From contig CAMFIS010000001.1 in NCBI GenBank assembly GCA_945952345.1, positions 34,403 to 98,402 of the forward strand: a DNA stretch of 64,000 bases. The letters run 5' to 3'. Position 1 is the stretch's first letter. Every line of letters begins with the position of its first letter. Both the position numbers and the translations under genes were made by a program. Shown in pieces: positions 17,671 to 27,603 of the stretch. The DNA comes from an uncultured Fimbriimonas sp. (GTDB taxonomy: Bacteria > Armatimonadota > Fimbriimonadia > Fimbriimonadales > Fimbriimonadaceae). Below the pieces are notes generated by a model that ran no database searches, was not told where the DNA came from, and was given only the letters and a program-made list of their open reading frames with translations.

Positions 17671-19304
17671 GCAAAGCTCTGGCGGAACGACAATCGCGCG
17701 CGACTGAAAGCGGCTCGAATATCTCGATCATCGAGCCGCTCCCTTAGGAGGCGGCGCGTCGGATTCGTGAGCTGCTGTTCAAAAAGAGATGGCTTTGAAC
17801 CTAGATGCCGACGGACTAGAGCCGAGCGGGCAAGAGATTCGACAGCTGAGTCGTATTCACGCGTTCGAGAATAAAGGCTCGCTTCCAAATCGCCGATGGC
17901 GGCGAAGAGAGATTGGCCAAGTACAGCAAAGCCATGGGCTTGGATGCGTCGAAGGATGTCGAGCGCCTCGCGATGCGCTCCGATTGCGGTGTAAAGTTCT
18001 GCCTTTCCGAAGTGGACGAACGAGGCCTTTCGGTATTGCTGATTTGCCTCATAAAATCGGCGGCTCTGGTCAAGCATGCGCAACGCTTCGTTCTCTTGGC
18101 CCGCCCTAGCTCGAAATCCGGCGGCGAACATGCCGTACGAAGCGACATCTTCAGCGTCGCCGTACTCTTCGGCCATCCGGTAAAGTTCGAATGCTTTCTG
18201 TTTGGCTTGGTCGACTTGGCCAGAGTGCTGCTCGATGATGGCCAAATCGCAGAGGGAACGTAAACGAAATCGAGTGTCGCCGCTCCTTTCACCGAGGTCG
18301 TATACGCTTCGGGCGTAAAACATCGACTCACGAAACTTACCTTTCGACAGGTTGCTGTACGCAAGCGCCGAACCTGCGATCCACGCACTCGTGTTTTCTC
18401 GTTCAACGATGGCAGTTTCGAAAATCTCTCTTGCTTCTACGTCGACTTCGTCAAGGCGACCAAGGATCCACTTGAGGTAGATCCGCTGGGCGCGAACAAT
18501 CTTGTGGGCCGGAGTTGTGTGTACTGCACGCCGCAATGCATCGTCGTGAAGTTGAAGGCCAGTCATCGCGTTGCCGCCAAACCAAGTTCCACCGGTTGCG
18601 GCAAGGAAATCAATCGCCTCGGAAGGATTGCGATTCAGTAGCCATTCTGCAGTTTGTTCGAGAGGATTCGCTGCTTGTTTAGCACGAGATTCTGGTGCAA
18701 GGTTGGAAACAGTTCCGAGTAGTTTAAGCGACCGGGCTTGGAATTCATCTTCCACCTTCGCAGCCTCGTTGCGGTGGCCCTGATCGAGCAACAGGTCCAT
18801 CTGCCGTTGGGCGGCTTCCTGACTGAGCGGGTCGATGGATAAAGCCAGCCTGGCGTATCGGATTGCTTCCGCTCGATCCTTCTGCTGTCCAGATGCTTTG
18901 AGAGCGGCTTCCAAGGCTTTCTCTCTCAATCGAAGTCGCTCGTCGATCACCCAATCATGGTCGTATCCGGGCATGAAGTCACCCGAATAATCTTCGGGCC
19001 CAACCATTTCTCTGGCATCCGCCCATAGGGTGCCGGGGGCAAGTGTGATCGAGTCCTTGTCTGAAAAAATTGCAGGCTCGGCAGAAGTTTTACGGAGATG
19101 CGAAAGGGCGTTTCGCAAGCTAACGAGACGATCGTCGCGATCCTTATCGGGCCAAATCGTCTCGGAAAGTACGTCGCGAGAGAGGCGTCGCCCCTCATTC
19201 ATGGCGAGGATCGCAAGGAGAAGAAACACCTTCTTGGTCGGCAGCGGAATCGGCCGATCATCGTCGGCAACCCACTCCGTCCGCCCCAAAAGGAAAAGCT
19301 TCAT
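17667..19304 (-). CDS. SARP/BTAD-type transcriptional regulator with TPR-like C-terminus
   Basis: N-terminal winged-helix LFLLGRTEWVADDDRPIPLPTKKVFLLLAILA..LSRDVLSETIWPD, BTAD region, repeated helical C-terminus. Confidence 0.8.
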   Translation of the reverse strand: MKLFLLGRTEWVADDDRPIPLPTKKVFLLLAILAMNEGRRLSRDVLSETIWPDKDRDDRLVSLRNALSHLRKTSAEPAIFSDKDSITLAPGTLWADAREMVGPEDYSGDFMPGYDHDWVIDERLRLREKALEAALKASGQQKDRAEAIRYARLALSIDPLSQEAAQRQMDLLLDQGHRNEAAKVEDEFQARSLKLLGTVSNLAPESRAKQAANPLEQTAEWLLNRNPSEAIDFLAATGGTWFGGNAMTGLQLHDDALRRAVHTTPAHKIVRAQRIYLKWILGRLDEVDVEAREIFETAIVERENTSAWIAGSALAYSNLSKGKFRESMFYARSVYDLGERSGDTRFRLRSLCDLAIIEQHSGQVDQAKQKAFELYRMAEEYGDAEDVASYGMFAAGFRARAGQENEALRMLDQSRRFYEANQQYRKASFVHFGKAELYTAIGAHREALDILRRIQAHGFAVLGQSLFAAIGDLEASLYSRTREYDSAVESLARSALVRRHLGSKPSLFEQQLTNPTRRLLRERLDDRDIRAAFSRARLSFRQSFA

Positions 19305-19391
19305 GCCGACTACGCCTCTTCTACATCATAACACGCGGGTTGTGATCACAATTATGCCGACATGCTGGCAATTGAGCCGGGAATCGTATTC

Positions 19392-19802
19392 TTAAACTGC
19401 GCCAAACCACGTGCCCGCAAAACAATGGGGCACGTATTTCGGACCCCAAATCTTGCCTAAGGCGTAGGCTCGACAAGCATGAAACCGGAACTCGGACGGG
19501 CTCATTCCGAACCGCTTCTTGAAAAGAGTGGTAAAGGTCGTTGGGCTCTCGTAGCCTAACTCGAAGGCGATTTCAGTAACGGAGTGATTGCCCTCGATCA
19601 GGAGTTTCTTGGCTCGTTCGAAACGTTGTTGGGTTTTAAATTTTTGCGGCGTCATGCCGTATCGCGCAGTGAAGAGTCGATGGAAATGGAATTGCGAAAG
19701 AAGGGCGACATCGGCGACTTCAGCTAGAGAGAGCCGCGACATGAAGTGTTCGGCCAGGTAGTCCCGGCTCTCGCTTAACCTCACCGCCATCTCGCGATCC
19801 AT
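19392..19802 (-). CDS. AraC family transcriptional regulator
   Basis: Two HTH: LSLAEVADVALLSQFHFHRLFTARYGMTPQKF and HSVTEIAFELGYESPTTFTTLFKKRFGMSPSEFR. Confidence 0.93.
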   Translation of the reverse strand: MDREMAVRLSESRDYLAEHFMSRLSLAEVADVALLSQFHFHRLFTARYGMTPQKFKTQQRFERAKKLLIEGNHSVTEIAFELGYESPTTFTTLFKKRFGMSPSEFRFHACRAYALGKIWGPKYVPHCFAGTWFGAV

Positions 19803-20025
19803 GAGGTCATTTTATTACAAATGCCGTTTTCAGAGCACTGAGTGCAGAGTGCTAAGACCCGCCCTATTCATCTTTCCGTTAATTGAAATCTTTGCCGAAG
19901 GGCATTAACCACGCTACGCCCCTGGGGGAGTCGCTGAGCGGGCCATAGGTGAAGCGGAGGGGGTGGCAAATAAGTTTGTGCATTGGTATTGAGGAACAGC
20001 AGCCCATTTTCCGTAAACTCTCGCT

Positions 20026-20922
20026 ATGGCATCGTGGGATCGAGATATTGACCTCACGCTAGAGTTCTGCCACCACATCGTATCCACCCAATTCCCATCA
20101 TTTGCCGACCAACAACCTGCCGAACTCGGCTCTGGTTGGGACAACGTTTGCATCGAATATCCCGATGGCACCGTGTTCCGACTGCCATCGCGTGCGGTCG
20201 GCGGGGAGCTGATGGAAATCGAACTACTCGCCTTGCCCCAACTGGCAGACAAACTGCCGATTCCCATTCCAAAAATCTCCTTCGCTGGCGTTCCCGGCAA
20301 CGACTATCCTTACTCATTCATGGGATACCAAAAGCTCTCTGGCGTCACCGGTGACCGTCATGAATGGACTCGCACTGAGCGAATGGAAGGAGCACGAAGT
20401 TTGGGCCGATTCTTGGCCGAGCTTCACCAGATTCCTCCATTTGGTGGGCTACCTACGGGGGTGTTCAGCAAGGCCTGGCTCGAAGAGCGAATTGGATTCC
20501 GCCACCGGCACTTACTCCAGATCTCGCCCGACCAAGCCGATTGGGCTCAACCGCTACTCCGGCTTACAGCACAAATCTTGGACTTATGTGAAGATGAGCC
20601 CGCTCGCGTGGTCTGCCACGGCGACCTTTACCCGCGTCATGTGTTGGTCGATGAAGGAAGAGTCTCAGGCGTCATCGACTGGGGCGACGTGCAACTCGCG
20701 CATCGGTCGGCGGACTTGTCCATTGCGTTCACGTTGCTCGAAGCGGTGGAACGGGACGAGTTTTGGCAAGCTTATGGAACCGCGCCCACTGCCAATACGG
20801 TCGCGTTAGCCCGACTGAAGGCGATCCTATATGCGCTCTCTTTGGTTGGCTATGGGCTGGATGTGGGCGACCACCCGATTCAGAGGTTGGGCGAGGAGAT
20901 TGGTCGGCGGGTGGTGCAATGA
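20026..20922 (+). CDS. Aminoglycoside phosphotransferase (APH) family kinase-like protein
   Basis: VVCHGDLYPRHVLVDEGRVSGVIDWGDVQLAH catalytic and metal-binding motifs. Confidence 0.9.
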   Translation: MASWDRDIDLTLEFCHHIVSTQFPSFADQQPAELGSGWDNVCIEYPDGTVFRLPSRAVGGELMEIELLALPQLADKLPIPIPKISFAGVPGNDYPYSFMGYQKLSGVTGDRHEWTRTERMEGARSLGRFLAELHQIPPFGGLPTGVFSKAWLEERIGFRHRHLLQISPDQADWAQPLLRLTAQILDLCEDEPARVVCHGDLYPRHVLVDEGRVSGVIDWGDVQLAHRSADLSIAFTLLEAVERDEFWQAYGTAPTANTVALARLKAILYALSLVGYGLDVGDHPIQRLGEEIGRRVVQ

Positions 20923-20970
20923 TTTTCGTTAGGCTCACGTCGCTTTTCCCCCCTTCCCCCTCTACCCCTG

Positions 20971-20994
20971 CCCCTTCTCCCCGAGGAGAAGGGG
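20971..20994. repeat. CCCCTTCTCC-CCGA-GGAGAAGGGG palindrome at a convergent junction
   Basis: Perfect 10-bp arms between 20922(+) and 21005(-); same CTTCTCC/GGAGAAG core as 15591..15613. Confidence 0.75.
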
Positions 20995-21004
20995 TTCAAT
21001 GAAC

Positions 21005-21700
21005 CTATTCTGAACTCGCCAAGTGCAGATACATCGACTGGATGGCGATTCGTCCGGGCCCGGTGAAGCGGTTAAACACGAGGTTCCCAGCGCTCGCAAA
21101 CAACCCTGTGGTTAGGCGCTGGACCTGAGTATCCATCCTCACCGTGACGTCTTTGTAGATCCATCCGCCCGGCTCGACGTCGATCATCTCTCCCGGCGCG
21201 AGCGTGACTTCGAAAACGTTTCCGTAGCCATGCATCCAGAGGATTCCCTCGCTGCCCTCACAGGTGAAGGTGTCAATGAAGAAGCCGGTTCCGGAGAAGA
21301 GCATGTTCGCCAGCCCCTTGACGCGCGTGAAGGTATAGCCGAGAGAATTCGTCGCTGCGAGCCATTGATGCTCTCGAACGTCGAGCTTTTCGCCTGCCTT
21401 AAGATGAACACCAAAGACGTGTCCCGCTCCATCACGGCTGAAACCGATTCGGCCCGTGCCTTCCGTTTGCACCATGAATAAGGGCATACCTGCGACCATG
21501 CGCTTGAGTCCGCCCTGCATCGCCTTCACCCCCACATTCAAAGACGGGTCCTTCCAAAGAAGAATGTGGTGCTCGAAGTACACCGGCATCTGCCCAATTT
21601 CAATCTGGAGGACGGGGACGAGTTCGCCTTGGATATGATAGGTCACGCCTGCGAATTGCTCGTCCATGACGTTGGTCTGCTTCATGACTGGAACGGCCAT
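21005..21700 (-). CDS. AIM24 family (TIGR00266-like) protein
   Basis: YHIQGELVPVLQIEIGQMPVYFEHHILLW, LAPGEMIDVEPGGWIYKD, VFNRFTGPGRIAIQSMY; start taken at internal Met 21700. Confidence 0.85.
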   Translation of the reverse strand: MAVPVMKQTNVMDEQFAGVTYHIQGELVPVLQIEIGQMPVYFEHHILLWKDPSLNVGVKAMQGGLKRMVAGMPLFMVQTEGTGRIGFSRDGAGHVFGVHLKAGEKLDVREHQWLAATNSLGYTFTRVKGLANMLFSGTGFFIDTFTCEGSEGILWMHGYGNVFEVTLAPGEMIDVEPGGWIYKDVTVRMDTQVQRLTTGLFASAGNLVFNRFTGPGRIAIQSMYLHLASSE

Positions 21701-21944
21701 GAGGCAATTATACAAAAGTACTATTCGTTCGAGAATATGTTTGTGCAATCGCGACGGGTCCGCGAAGTCGGGGCTGGGAACCCAAGCAGGAGAGTTTGGG
21801 CAGACTCGGGATTGGAGATCGACCATTTGACCAGTGCCTTGTGCTAGTCAGTTTTTGCGACGACCTGTCCGCAGTTGCGCGTGCGCCGAGACGGGATGAG
21901 CAAAGACGAACTAAGGATGAGACAGTGCAGTGTAGACGGCGAAG

Positions 21945-23603
21945 CTACTTCTTCAGCAACTCCTCAATCGCCGCCATCGCTGGATCAACGCCCGACGAAA
22001 ACGCCTTCCAACTCGGCGCGGCAGGAATGTCCGGCGCGATCCACATCCGGTCATCCATCGGCCAAGAACGCTGCCAATACAGATCGGAAACCGTGCCCGC
22101 CATCTTGCTGTAGGGAAGCATGTACGGAATCGACTCACCCACGAAGTTCGGCCGCGATCCCGTCGGCTCGCCCACAAATGTCGCGATGCACGAACGCGAG
22201 ATGTCGGTCGTAAAGTTCTGCGCCGCCGAAAACGTATTTCGCCCAGTGATCACATAAAGGTTTCCTTGCTGCGAAATCCTTGGCCGTTGCAGCAAACCCA
22301 GCACGATCGGCTGGCTGAGGAACGTGTTGCCCCCACCATTCCACCGGTTGTCGATGATCAGCCGGTCGATCTTCTTTTCGTCCATCTCCTGATACATGCG
22401 CGGGATGAACTTCGTGAGCGGGTCCTCGGAAATATCACGCACCGCGTTGTATTGAAAGTACATCGCCCTAAGCTCAGGGAGGTACTGACACCAATAGGGC
22501 TTGAAGCGATTCTTCAGCGTTAGGATGTCGCCGGACTTTTCGATCTGCGCCCAGTCGGCTTTGGGCTGGACATCGGTGGAGCAGGCAACTTCGACGTCTT
22601 CCTTCGCACCCGATGCGTTCTCAAGCGTGAACTTAACCTTGTCCTTGGCCGCCGTAACTCCGATGCCATTGAGAACCACCGGGTTCGTAATATAGCTCGG
22701 CGAGAGGGCCAAAATGTCTTGCGAATTGTCTCGCGAAATGAATGGAATCACCTTTTCGACGAGTTGTTCCACTGGTTGACCTTCGACCGCCACCAGCTTT
22801 TTGCCGACGATGTCCTTGAGACTTGTCGCGGCGGCCAAGACATAGATGCCTTCCTTAAACTTGAACAGCTGCACTGGCGGGCGGCGGAGATTCGGCACCG
22901 AAATTCTGGTGTGTCCGTCGCCAAACGACGCAACGTATCGCATGAATTCGACGATGATCTCGTTGTCGCTAAGCCTCGGAATGCGATCACTGAGATTCCT
23001 GACCATCGCCGCTCGGTCCTTCTCGCTAACGTATCGGTACGGAGCGTAATGAACCCGTCGAAGCTCTCTGTCCAGAAGCCAAAGATCGTATCGCCAACCC
23101 TCGTCGCGGCTCATTTTGCTCACGTCCTTGGTGGCTGATAGATCTTCCCATCCTTTGTGACCGTGAACGAGCTCGAGATTGGGATCTTTGCGCACGCGGT
23201 CCAGATATCTGTAGCCAGCGTTCATCGCTTGCTCCAGGTATGACCATGCGTGGTCTTCGTCCTTCTTTTGCCCGTAGGCTTTCGCCATTTCGAACAAGGC
23301 GTTGGCGCGCGTTTTCTCAGAGAACGCGCCGAGATCCAGTACGTGCTTTCCGGCTTCGATTGTGATGTCCGGGTGCCCCGCTTTCGCCGCAGCCTGACCA
23401 TAGGTCAACCACACTTGGCCGTCTTGATCGTACAGGTCCAAGGCTTGCCGCAACGTCTTTTCGGCTTCCTCGAACTTGCCGGCGGAGAAAAGCTCGATGC
23501 CCTTTCCGTATAGGTCGTTGTATTTGATGCCGTCGCTTTGCGCTTGCGCCAAAGCCGACAGTGGCAAAAGTGCCAGGACGAAAGAAAGATGATGGAATCG
23601 CAT
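21945..23603 (-). CDS. TPR-containing S41 family peptidase
   Basis: Signal peptide, TPR-like region GIELFSAGKFEEAEKTLRQALDLYDQDGQVWLTYGQAAAKAG, S41 motifs FGDGHTRISVP and VITGRNTFSAAQNF. Confidence 0.85.
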   Translation of the reverse strand: MRFHHLSFVLALLPLSALAQAQSDGIKYNDLYGKGIELFSAGKFEEAEKTLRQALDLYDQDGQVWLTYGQAAAKAGHPDITIEAGKHVLDLGAFSEKTRANALFEMAKAYGQKKDEDHAWSYLEQAMNAGYRYLDRVRKDPNLELVHGHKGWEDLSATKDVSKMSRDEGWRYDLWLLDRELRRVHYAPYRYVSEKDRAAMVRNLSDRIPRLSDNEIIVEFMRYVASFGDGHTRISVPNLRRPPVQLFKFKEGIYVLAAATSLKDIVGKKLVAVEGQPVEQLVEKVIPFISRDNSQDILALSPSYITNPVVLNGIGVTAAKDKVKFTLENASGAKEDVEVACSTDVQPKADWAQIEKSGDILTLKNRFKPYWCQYLPELRAMYFQYNAVRDISEDPLTKFIPRMYQEMDEKKIDRLIIDNRWNGGGNTFLSQPIVLGLLQRPRISQQGNLYVITGRNTFSAAQNFTTDISRSCIATFVGEPTGSRPNFVGESIPYMLPYSKMAGTVSDLYWQRSWPMDDRMWIAPDIPAAPSWKAFSSGVDPAMAAIEELLKK

Positions 23604-23678
23604 CCCCGGATAAACCCTCACCAGCATTACGATACGGATCGCACGAAAGGTTTCGGGTCCCGAAGGTATCCTTCGCCC

Positions 23679-25148
23679 ATGCCAAAATGGGTTCTGTTTG
23701 GGGTAGCCGCGATGCTGCCCTTCCTGGGTCAGGCGCAAGATGCCAAGAGCATCGAGATTGCGACCTCGATCACCAAGCATTCAATTGACTTGCCTTCAGG
23801 GCGTCTTCAGTACACCGCGCATGCGGCTCAGCTTCCGCTTCGCGATTCCGAAGGGAATACCGAATGCCGGATGTTTTATGTGGCATACACCAAGGACGAC
23901 GCGCGGGCGAAAGATCGTCCGGTCACGTTTGCCTTTAATGGCGGACCCGGCAGTGCGACGATCTGGCTGCACATGGGTGCGCTAGGACCCAAGCGAGCGC
24001 CCATGAATGCCGATGGTTCGCTCCCAACTCCTCCGTACGAAGCGGTGGACAACGCCGACTCGTGGCTCGACTTCACCGATGTGGTGGTAGTGGATGCTCC
24101 GGCAACTGGCTATAGCCGACTCACAAAGGCCGAGTACGGCAAGAAGTATTTCGGCGTTCGGCAAGACATCGAAGCGTTCACAAAGTTCGTAAAGACTTGG
24201 CTGACCGAGCACAATCGCTGGAAGTCCCCCACATTCATTGCCGGTGAAAGCTACGGCGGAATCCGCGGTTCTGGTCTCGCCAACAGCCTATTCCAAGCCG
24301 GCGTCGCCATCAACGGCTTCGTCAGCATCTCGGGCAGCAGCAACTTCCTCACCCTGGACGGCATGCGTGGAAACGACATGACCTACATCGGATTCTTCCC
24401 ATCGATGGCCGCGTGCGCTTGGTACCACAAGAAGCTGAACCCAAGGTTCAAGTCGGTCGAGCAAGTGGTAGCCGAAGCAGGCAAATGGACCGACGAAGAA
24501 TACGGCCCGGCCTTGCTCAAAGGCAACAGTCTTTCGGCAAAGGAGAAAGAGCACATCGCTGACAAGATGTCGGAGTTTCTTGGTATTAGCAAGAAGTACT
24601 GCCTTGGATCGAATCTTCGAATTCCTGAGTCCAATTTCTTCAAAGAATTGCTTCGGGAGGAAGGCCTTAGTATTGGCCGCTACGATGGAAGGCTGATCGC
24701 AAAGGAAGAGCTAACCGTTGGTGGACAACAAGCCAACGACCCGAGCGACGACGCGGTCACACCGCCGTTCGTGGCCGCCTTCCATGACTATGCGATGAAC
24801 GATCTCGGAATCAAAACGAGCATGGATTACAACACGTTTGGCAACGTGTATCCGTGGGAGAATCCTCAAGGTAGCTATCCAGAGACTTCGACGGATTTGC
24901 GAAACGTTCTCGCCGCCAACAAGCATCTGCGCGTGCTGTATTGTTGCGGCTACTACGACCTCGCATGTCCTTTCAATGCCACGATCTTCACCGTGAACCA
25001 CATGGGCCTCGATGAGGAACTTCGTTCGCACCTTTCGTTCGAGTACTACCCGGCGGGGCACATGATGTACATCGAACAGGGTAGCCGCAAGAAATTCCAC
25101 GACGACGTGAAGAAGTTCGAAGCGGACTGTTTGAAGGTCGACAAGTAG
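23679..25148 (+). CDS. S10 family serine carboxypeptidase-like protein
   Basis: FNGGPGSATIWLHMGALGP, nucleophile GESYGGIRGSGLA, C-terminal PAGHMMYI. Confidence 0.9.
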   Translation: MPKWVLFGVAAMLPFLGQAQDAKSIEIATSITKHSIDLPSGRLQYTAHAAQLPLRDSEGNTECRMFYVAYTKDDARAKDRPVTFAFNGGPGSATIWLHMGALGPKRAPMNADGSLPTPPYEAVDNADSWLDFTDVVVVDAPATGYSRLTKAEYGKKYFGVRQDIEAFTKFVKTWLTEHNRWKSPTFIAGESYGGIRGSGLANSLFQAGVAINGFVSISGSSNFLTLDGMRGNDMTYIGFFPSMAACAWYHKKLNPRFKSVEQVVAEAGKWTDEEYGPALLKGNSLSAKEKEHIADKMSEFLGISKKYCLGSNLRIPESNFFKELLREEGLSIGRYDGRLIAKEELTVGGQQANDPSDDAVTPPFVAAFHDYAMNDLGIKTSMDYNTFGNVYPWENPQGSYPETSTDLRNVLAANKHLRVLYCCGYYDLACPFNATIFTVNHMGLDEELRSHLSFEYYPAGHMMYIEQGSRKKFHDDVKKFEADCLKVDK

Positions 25149-25155
25149 AAAGTAT

Positions 25156-25212
25156 TTGGGAGAGGTGGGCATCTTGCCCACCACATGTGGGCTGGAAGCC
25201 CACAACTCCCAA
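25156..25212. repeat. 57-bp composite palindromic intergenic element, copy B
   Basis: TTGGGAG-AGGTGGGCATCTTGCCCACC-ACATGTGGGCTGGAAGCCCACAA-CTCCCAA: two hairpins inside 7-bp terminal inverted repeats. Confidence 0.85.
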
Positions 25213-25262
25213 TGCCCCCCCTGTTGGCTCTCCCCTGGATGGTGAGGTGAGCTGATAGATTC

Positions 25263-26009
25263 TTAGGATCCCAGAACCTTGTACTTGATCAGCCAGTTCT
25301 TGATGTCTTCGTAGACTTCCTTTGACCGAGTTTGGTGCACATTGTGCCCTTCGCCAGGATAGGTCTTCCGCTCATTCTCGACCTTGTTCTCGTCCAGCAC
25401 ATCCTTCAGGCGAATCGATCGATCCGGTGGAACTGTTGTGTCGTTCTCGCCGTGGATGATGAGGAAAGGAACACGAATCTTCTTCGCGACATCTGCGGTC
25501 GGAGCTGGATATCCTTCCTTCGAAGATAGCCCACCCGCGGTAATGATCGCGGCTTTCAGCCCTGCCCTAGGCTCAGCCGCCAAACCAATGGTCAGGAAAG
25601 CGCCCATGCTGTTTCCGTATGCCGCAATCCGCCGAGAGTCCACATACGGCTGCTGCTTCAGGAGGTCGAGAGCCTTCATGGCTCGCTTCATGTTTTCCTT
25701 GCTGTAGCCGTCGTCGTTACCTGTCGTCACTCCGCCTGCCATTGAGTGTGTATAGTCCACAGCAATGGTCACCATCCCCCACTTCTTGAACTCTTCGGCC
25801 TTGCTGCGGGCGAAAGTTTCGGCCGTGCCTCCCTTTCCATGACTCACGATAATCGCGGGAAATGGGCCGGGTCCGGAGGGGTGCACTAAGATCCCATGGA
25901 TCATCCAATTGCCGTCGCGATACGTCCAGTATTCGTTGTTTTGCTGAAAGCTCGACCCTTGGCCAAACTGCAGCGACATCGCCAGAGCGGACAGCGTGAT
26001 GATTCCCAT
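25263..26009 (-). CDS. Alpha/beta hydrolase (dienelactone hydrolase-like), secreted
   Basis: Signal peptide, AIIVSHGKGGTAETF, AAYGNSMGAFLTI nucleophile elbow, FLIIHGENDTTVPPDRS, EGHNVH. Confidence 0.88.
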   Translation of the reverse strand: MGIITLSALAMSLQFGQGSSFQQNNEYWTYRDGNWMIHGILVHPSGPGPFPAIIVSHGKGGTAETFARSKAEEFKKWGMVTIAVDYTHSMAGGVTTGNDDGYSKENMKRAMKALDLLKQQPYVDSRRIAAYGNSMGAFLTIGLAAEPRAGLKAAIITAGGLSSKEGYPAPTADVAKKIRVPFLIIHGENDTTVPPDRSIRLKDVLDENKVENERKTYPGEGHNVHQTRSKEVYEDIKNWLIKYKVLGS

Positions 26010-26040
26010 ATCTCTTAGGACGTCTCAAACCGCAATTCGT

Positions 26041-26784
26041 TCAAATCGTGTAAGTACATGGCCACTGCTCGAGAATGGGTACAAATCCGAGGCGGCACAG
26101 AATCGGAAGGCTCGACGGCTTAGCATCGACGGATAGGTAACGCAGTCCTCGTTGCCTTGCGACTCGGGCACGCGCCCAAACATTCGCCTGGTAGAAACCA
26201 TGTCCTCTGGAACCGGGCAAGGTACCACCGGTGTAGAGCCCGCCAAAAGTAGCTCCGGGTACAACACTCAGCCTTCCAACCGAGACTGGCCTGCCATCAT
26301 CGTAGGTTATAAAACCGGTCTCAACCCCGTCGCCATTGGTCATTGACTCGCGAAGTACGCCAGTGGTGTAAGCAAAGTCTTTTCCGAACACTTCTTCGGC
26401 GACGGCGCGAAAGTCAGCCAAACCCTTCTCGTCGATAACTTTTCGGACCTCTAGTAGTGACTCTGGGATAGGAAAGCTCTCAAGATCGAGCACGAGCGTG
26501 ACTTCCTTCTCTCCGACCTCAAAGCCAAAGTCGACGAGCCTGGAAAGAAGATCGGAGGGCTGATCGTGCTCCATCGCAGTCCACTCGAACGAGCGCTCCA
26601 TTTCGCGATGGAGGGCAATCTCCCGCTGAATAATCTGGTCTTCAACGCCTACCAAACTCCCAACTGCGAATACACAACAGAATCCGCTGGTCTGGATTCG
26701 GACCACGTAGTCGTCTCGATAGACGACATGCCCAAGTGTGGACCACTCCTGAATTAATCGATCACGAGTTTCGTTTACGGACAA
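26041..26784 (-). CDS. GNAT family N-acetyltransferase
   Basis: VSVGRLSVVPGATFGGLYTGGTLPGSRGHGFYQANVWARARVARQRGLRYLSVDA; start uncertain (TTG 26784 chosen to reduce overlap with the upstream gene). Confidence 0.78.
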   Translation of the reverse strand: MSVNETRDRLIQEWSTLGHVVYRDDYVVRIQTSGFCCVFAVGSLVGVEDQIIQREIALHREMERSFEWTAMEHDQPSDLLSRLVDFGFEVGEKEVTLVLDLESFPIPESLLEVRKVIDEKGLADFRAVAEEVFGKDFAYTTGVLRESMTNGDGVETGFITYDDGRPVSVGRLSVVPGATFGGLYTGGTLPGSRGHGFYQANVWARARVARQRGLRYLSVDAKPSSLPILCRLGFVPILEQWPCTYTI

Positions 26785-27529
26785 CCCAAATCTCCTCGCT
26801 CGGCCACCGGCTCGCCCAAGCCGCATCGATATATTCATACCGAATCACCTTGTCCGTGGGTGCCTGAATCTCGATGAGTTTCTCGATCTCGAATCCGCAA
26901 TCTCGCAATAGGTCGATCATCGGTCCGTGCGGCAAATGGAACTCTTCCGGCTCGTCGGCATTCCACTCCACTCGGTTCATCCCAAAGTAATCCCGCAAGA
27001 GGGTTGGTGTGGCCAGACCTTTCTCGGGAGTGCAGAGCACGGCTATCGGATGGTTCCGAAGAAATACTAACCTCCCTCCCGGTTTAAGAAGCCGGGCCGC
27101 CTCAGGAATCCAGGCATACGGATCAGCCCAGATCGCCGCGCCATATTCGCTAATGGCAAAGTCGAAGCTTTCGTCGGGGAATGGGACTGACTCGGCATAG
27201 CCTTCGATCAGCGGAAACTCGATCCCAAATTCCTTCTGAAACAGCCTCGCATTGGCTAACTGCTCAGGAGTCGGATCGATGCCCACCGGCTCCGCGCCGA
27301 GCTTTGCCAACCATGCCGACACATAACCAGTCCCGCAGCCTAACTCGATGGTCTTCATACCTCGATACTGACTTAAGTCTCCAAGAGCACAGAGGTCGGA
27401 TTCCTTGGCATCCCAGATTCCCCAGGTGATCTCTTCGCTCGCCCACGCTCGTCGGCCAGGTTCGAAAAAGCTCTTGCTGTATTCTCCCCACGCCGTCCGG
27501 GTTCGGGCCAAATAGTCAGGCTCAGTCAT
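26762..27529 (-). CDS. Class I SAM-dependent methyltransferase
   Basis: TIELGCGTGYVSAWLAKLGAEPVGIDPTPEQL, FDFAISEYGAAIW, RLLKPGGRLVFLRNHP. Confidence 0.93.
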   Translation of the reverse strand: MTEPDYLARTRTAWGEYSKSFFEPGRRAWASEEITWGIWDAKESDLCALGDLSQYRGMKTIELGCGTGYVSAWLAKLGAEPVGIDPTPEQLANARLFQKEFGIEFPLIEGYAESVPFPDESFDFAISEYGAAIWADPYAWIPEAARLLKPGGRLVFLRNHPIAVLCTPEKGLATPTLLRDYFGMNRVEWNADEPEEFHLPHGPMIDLLRDCGFEIEKLIEIQAPTDKVIRYEYIDAAWASRWPSEEIWVVRKRNS

Positions 27530-27603
27530 GAGGTCATTGTTGCATGTACGGTTCTAGGAATTAGCCCTCCGTCACTCGACATATCCCGGATCATGGGAGG
27601 AGC

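Noticed and set aside
17667-19802. Antibiotic-type biosynthetic cluster suggested by a SARP-like regulator
   Set aside because: No biosynthetic core enzymes nearby; BTAD/TPR regulators occur outside natural-product clusters
19834-19853. AGCACT-GAGTGCAG-AGTGCT inverted repeat upstream of the AraC gene
   Set aside because: 6-bp arms only and no second site; could be an operator but not supportable from this window alone
24988-25212. ORFs containing VGFQPTCGGQDAH / WASSPHVVGK near 25150-25212 and 37918-38109
   Set aside because: Artefact translations through the palindromic repeat element, not genes
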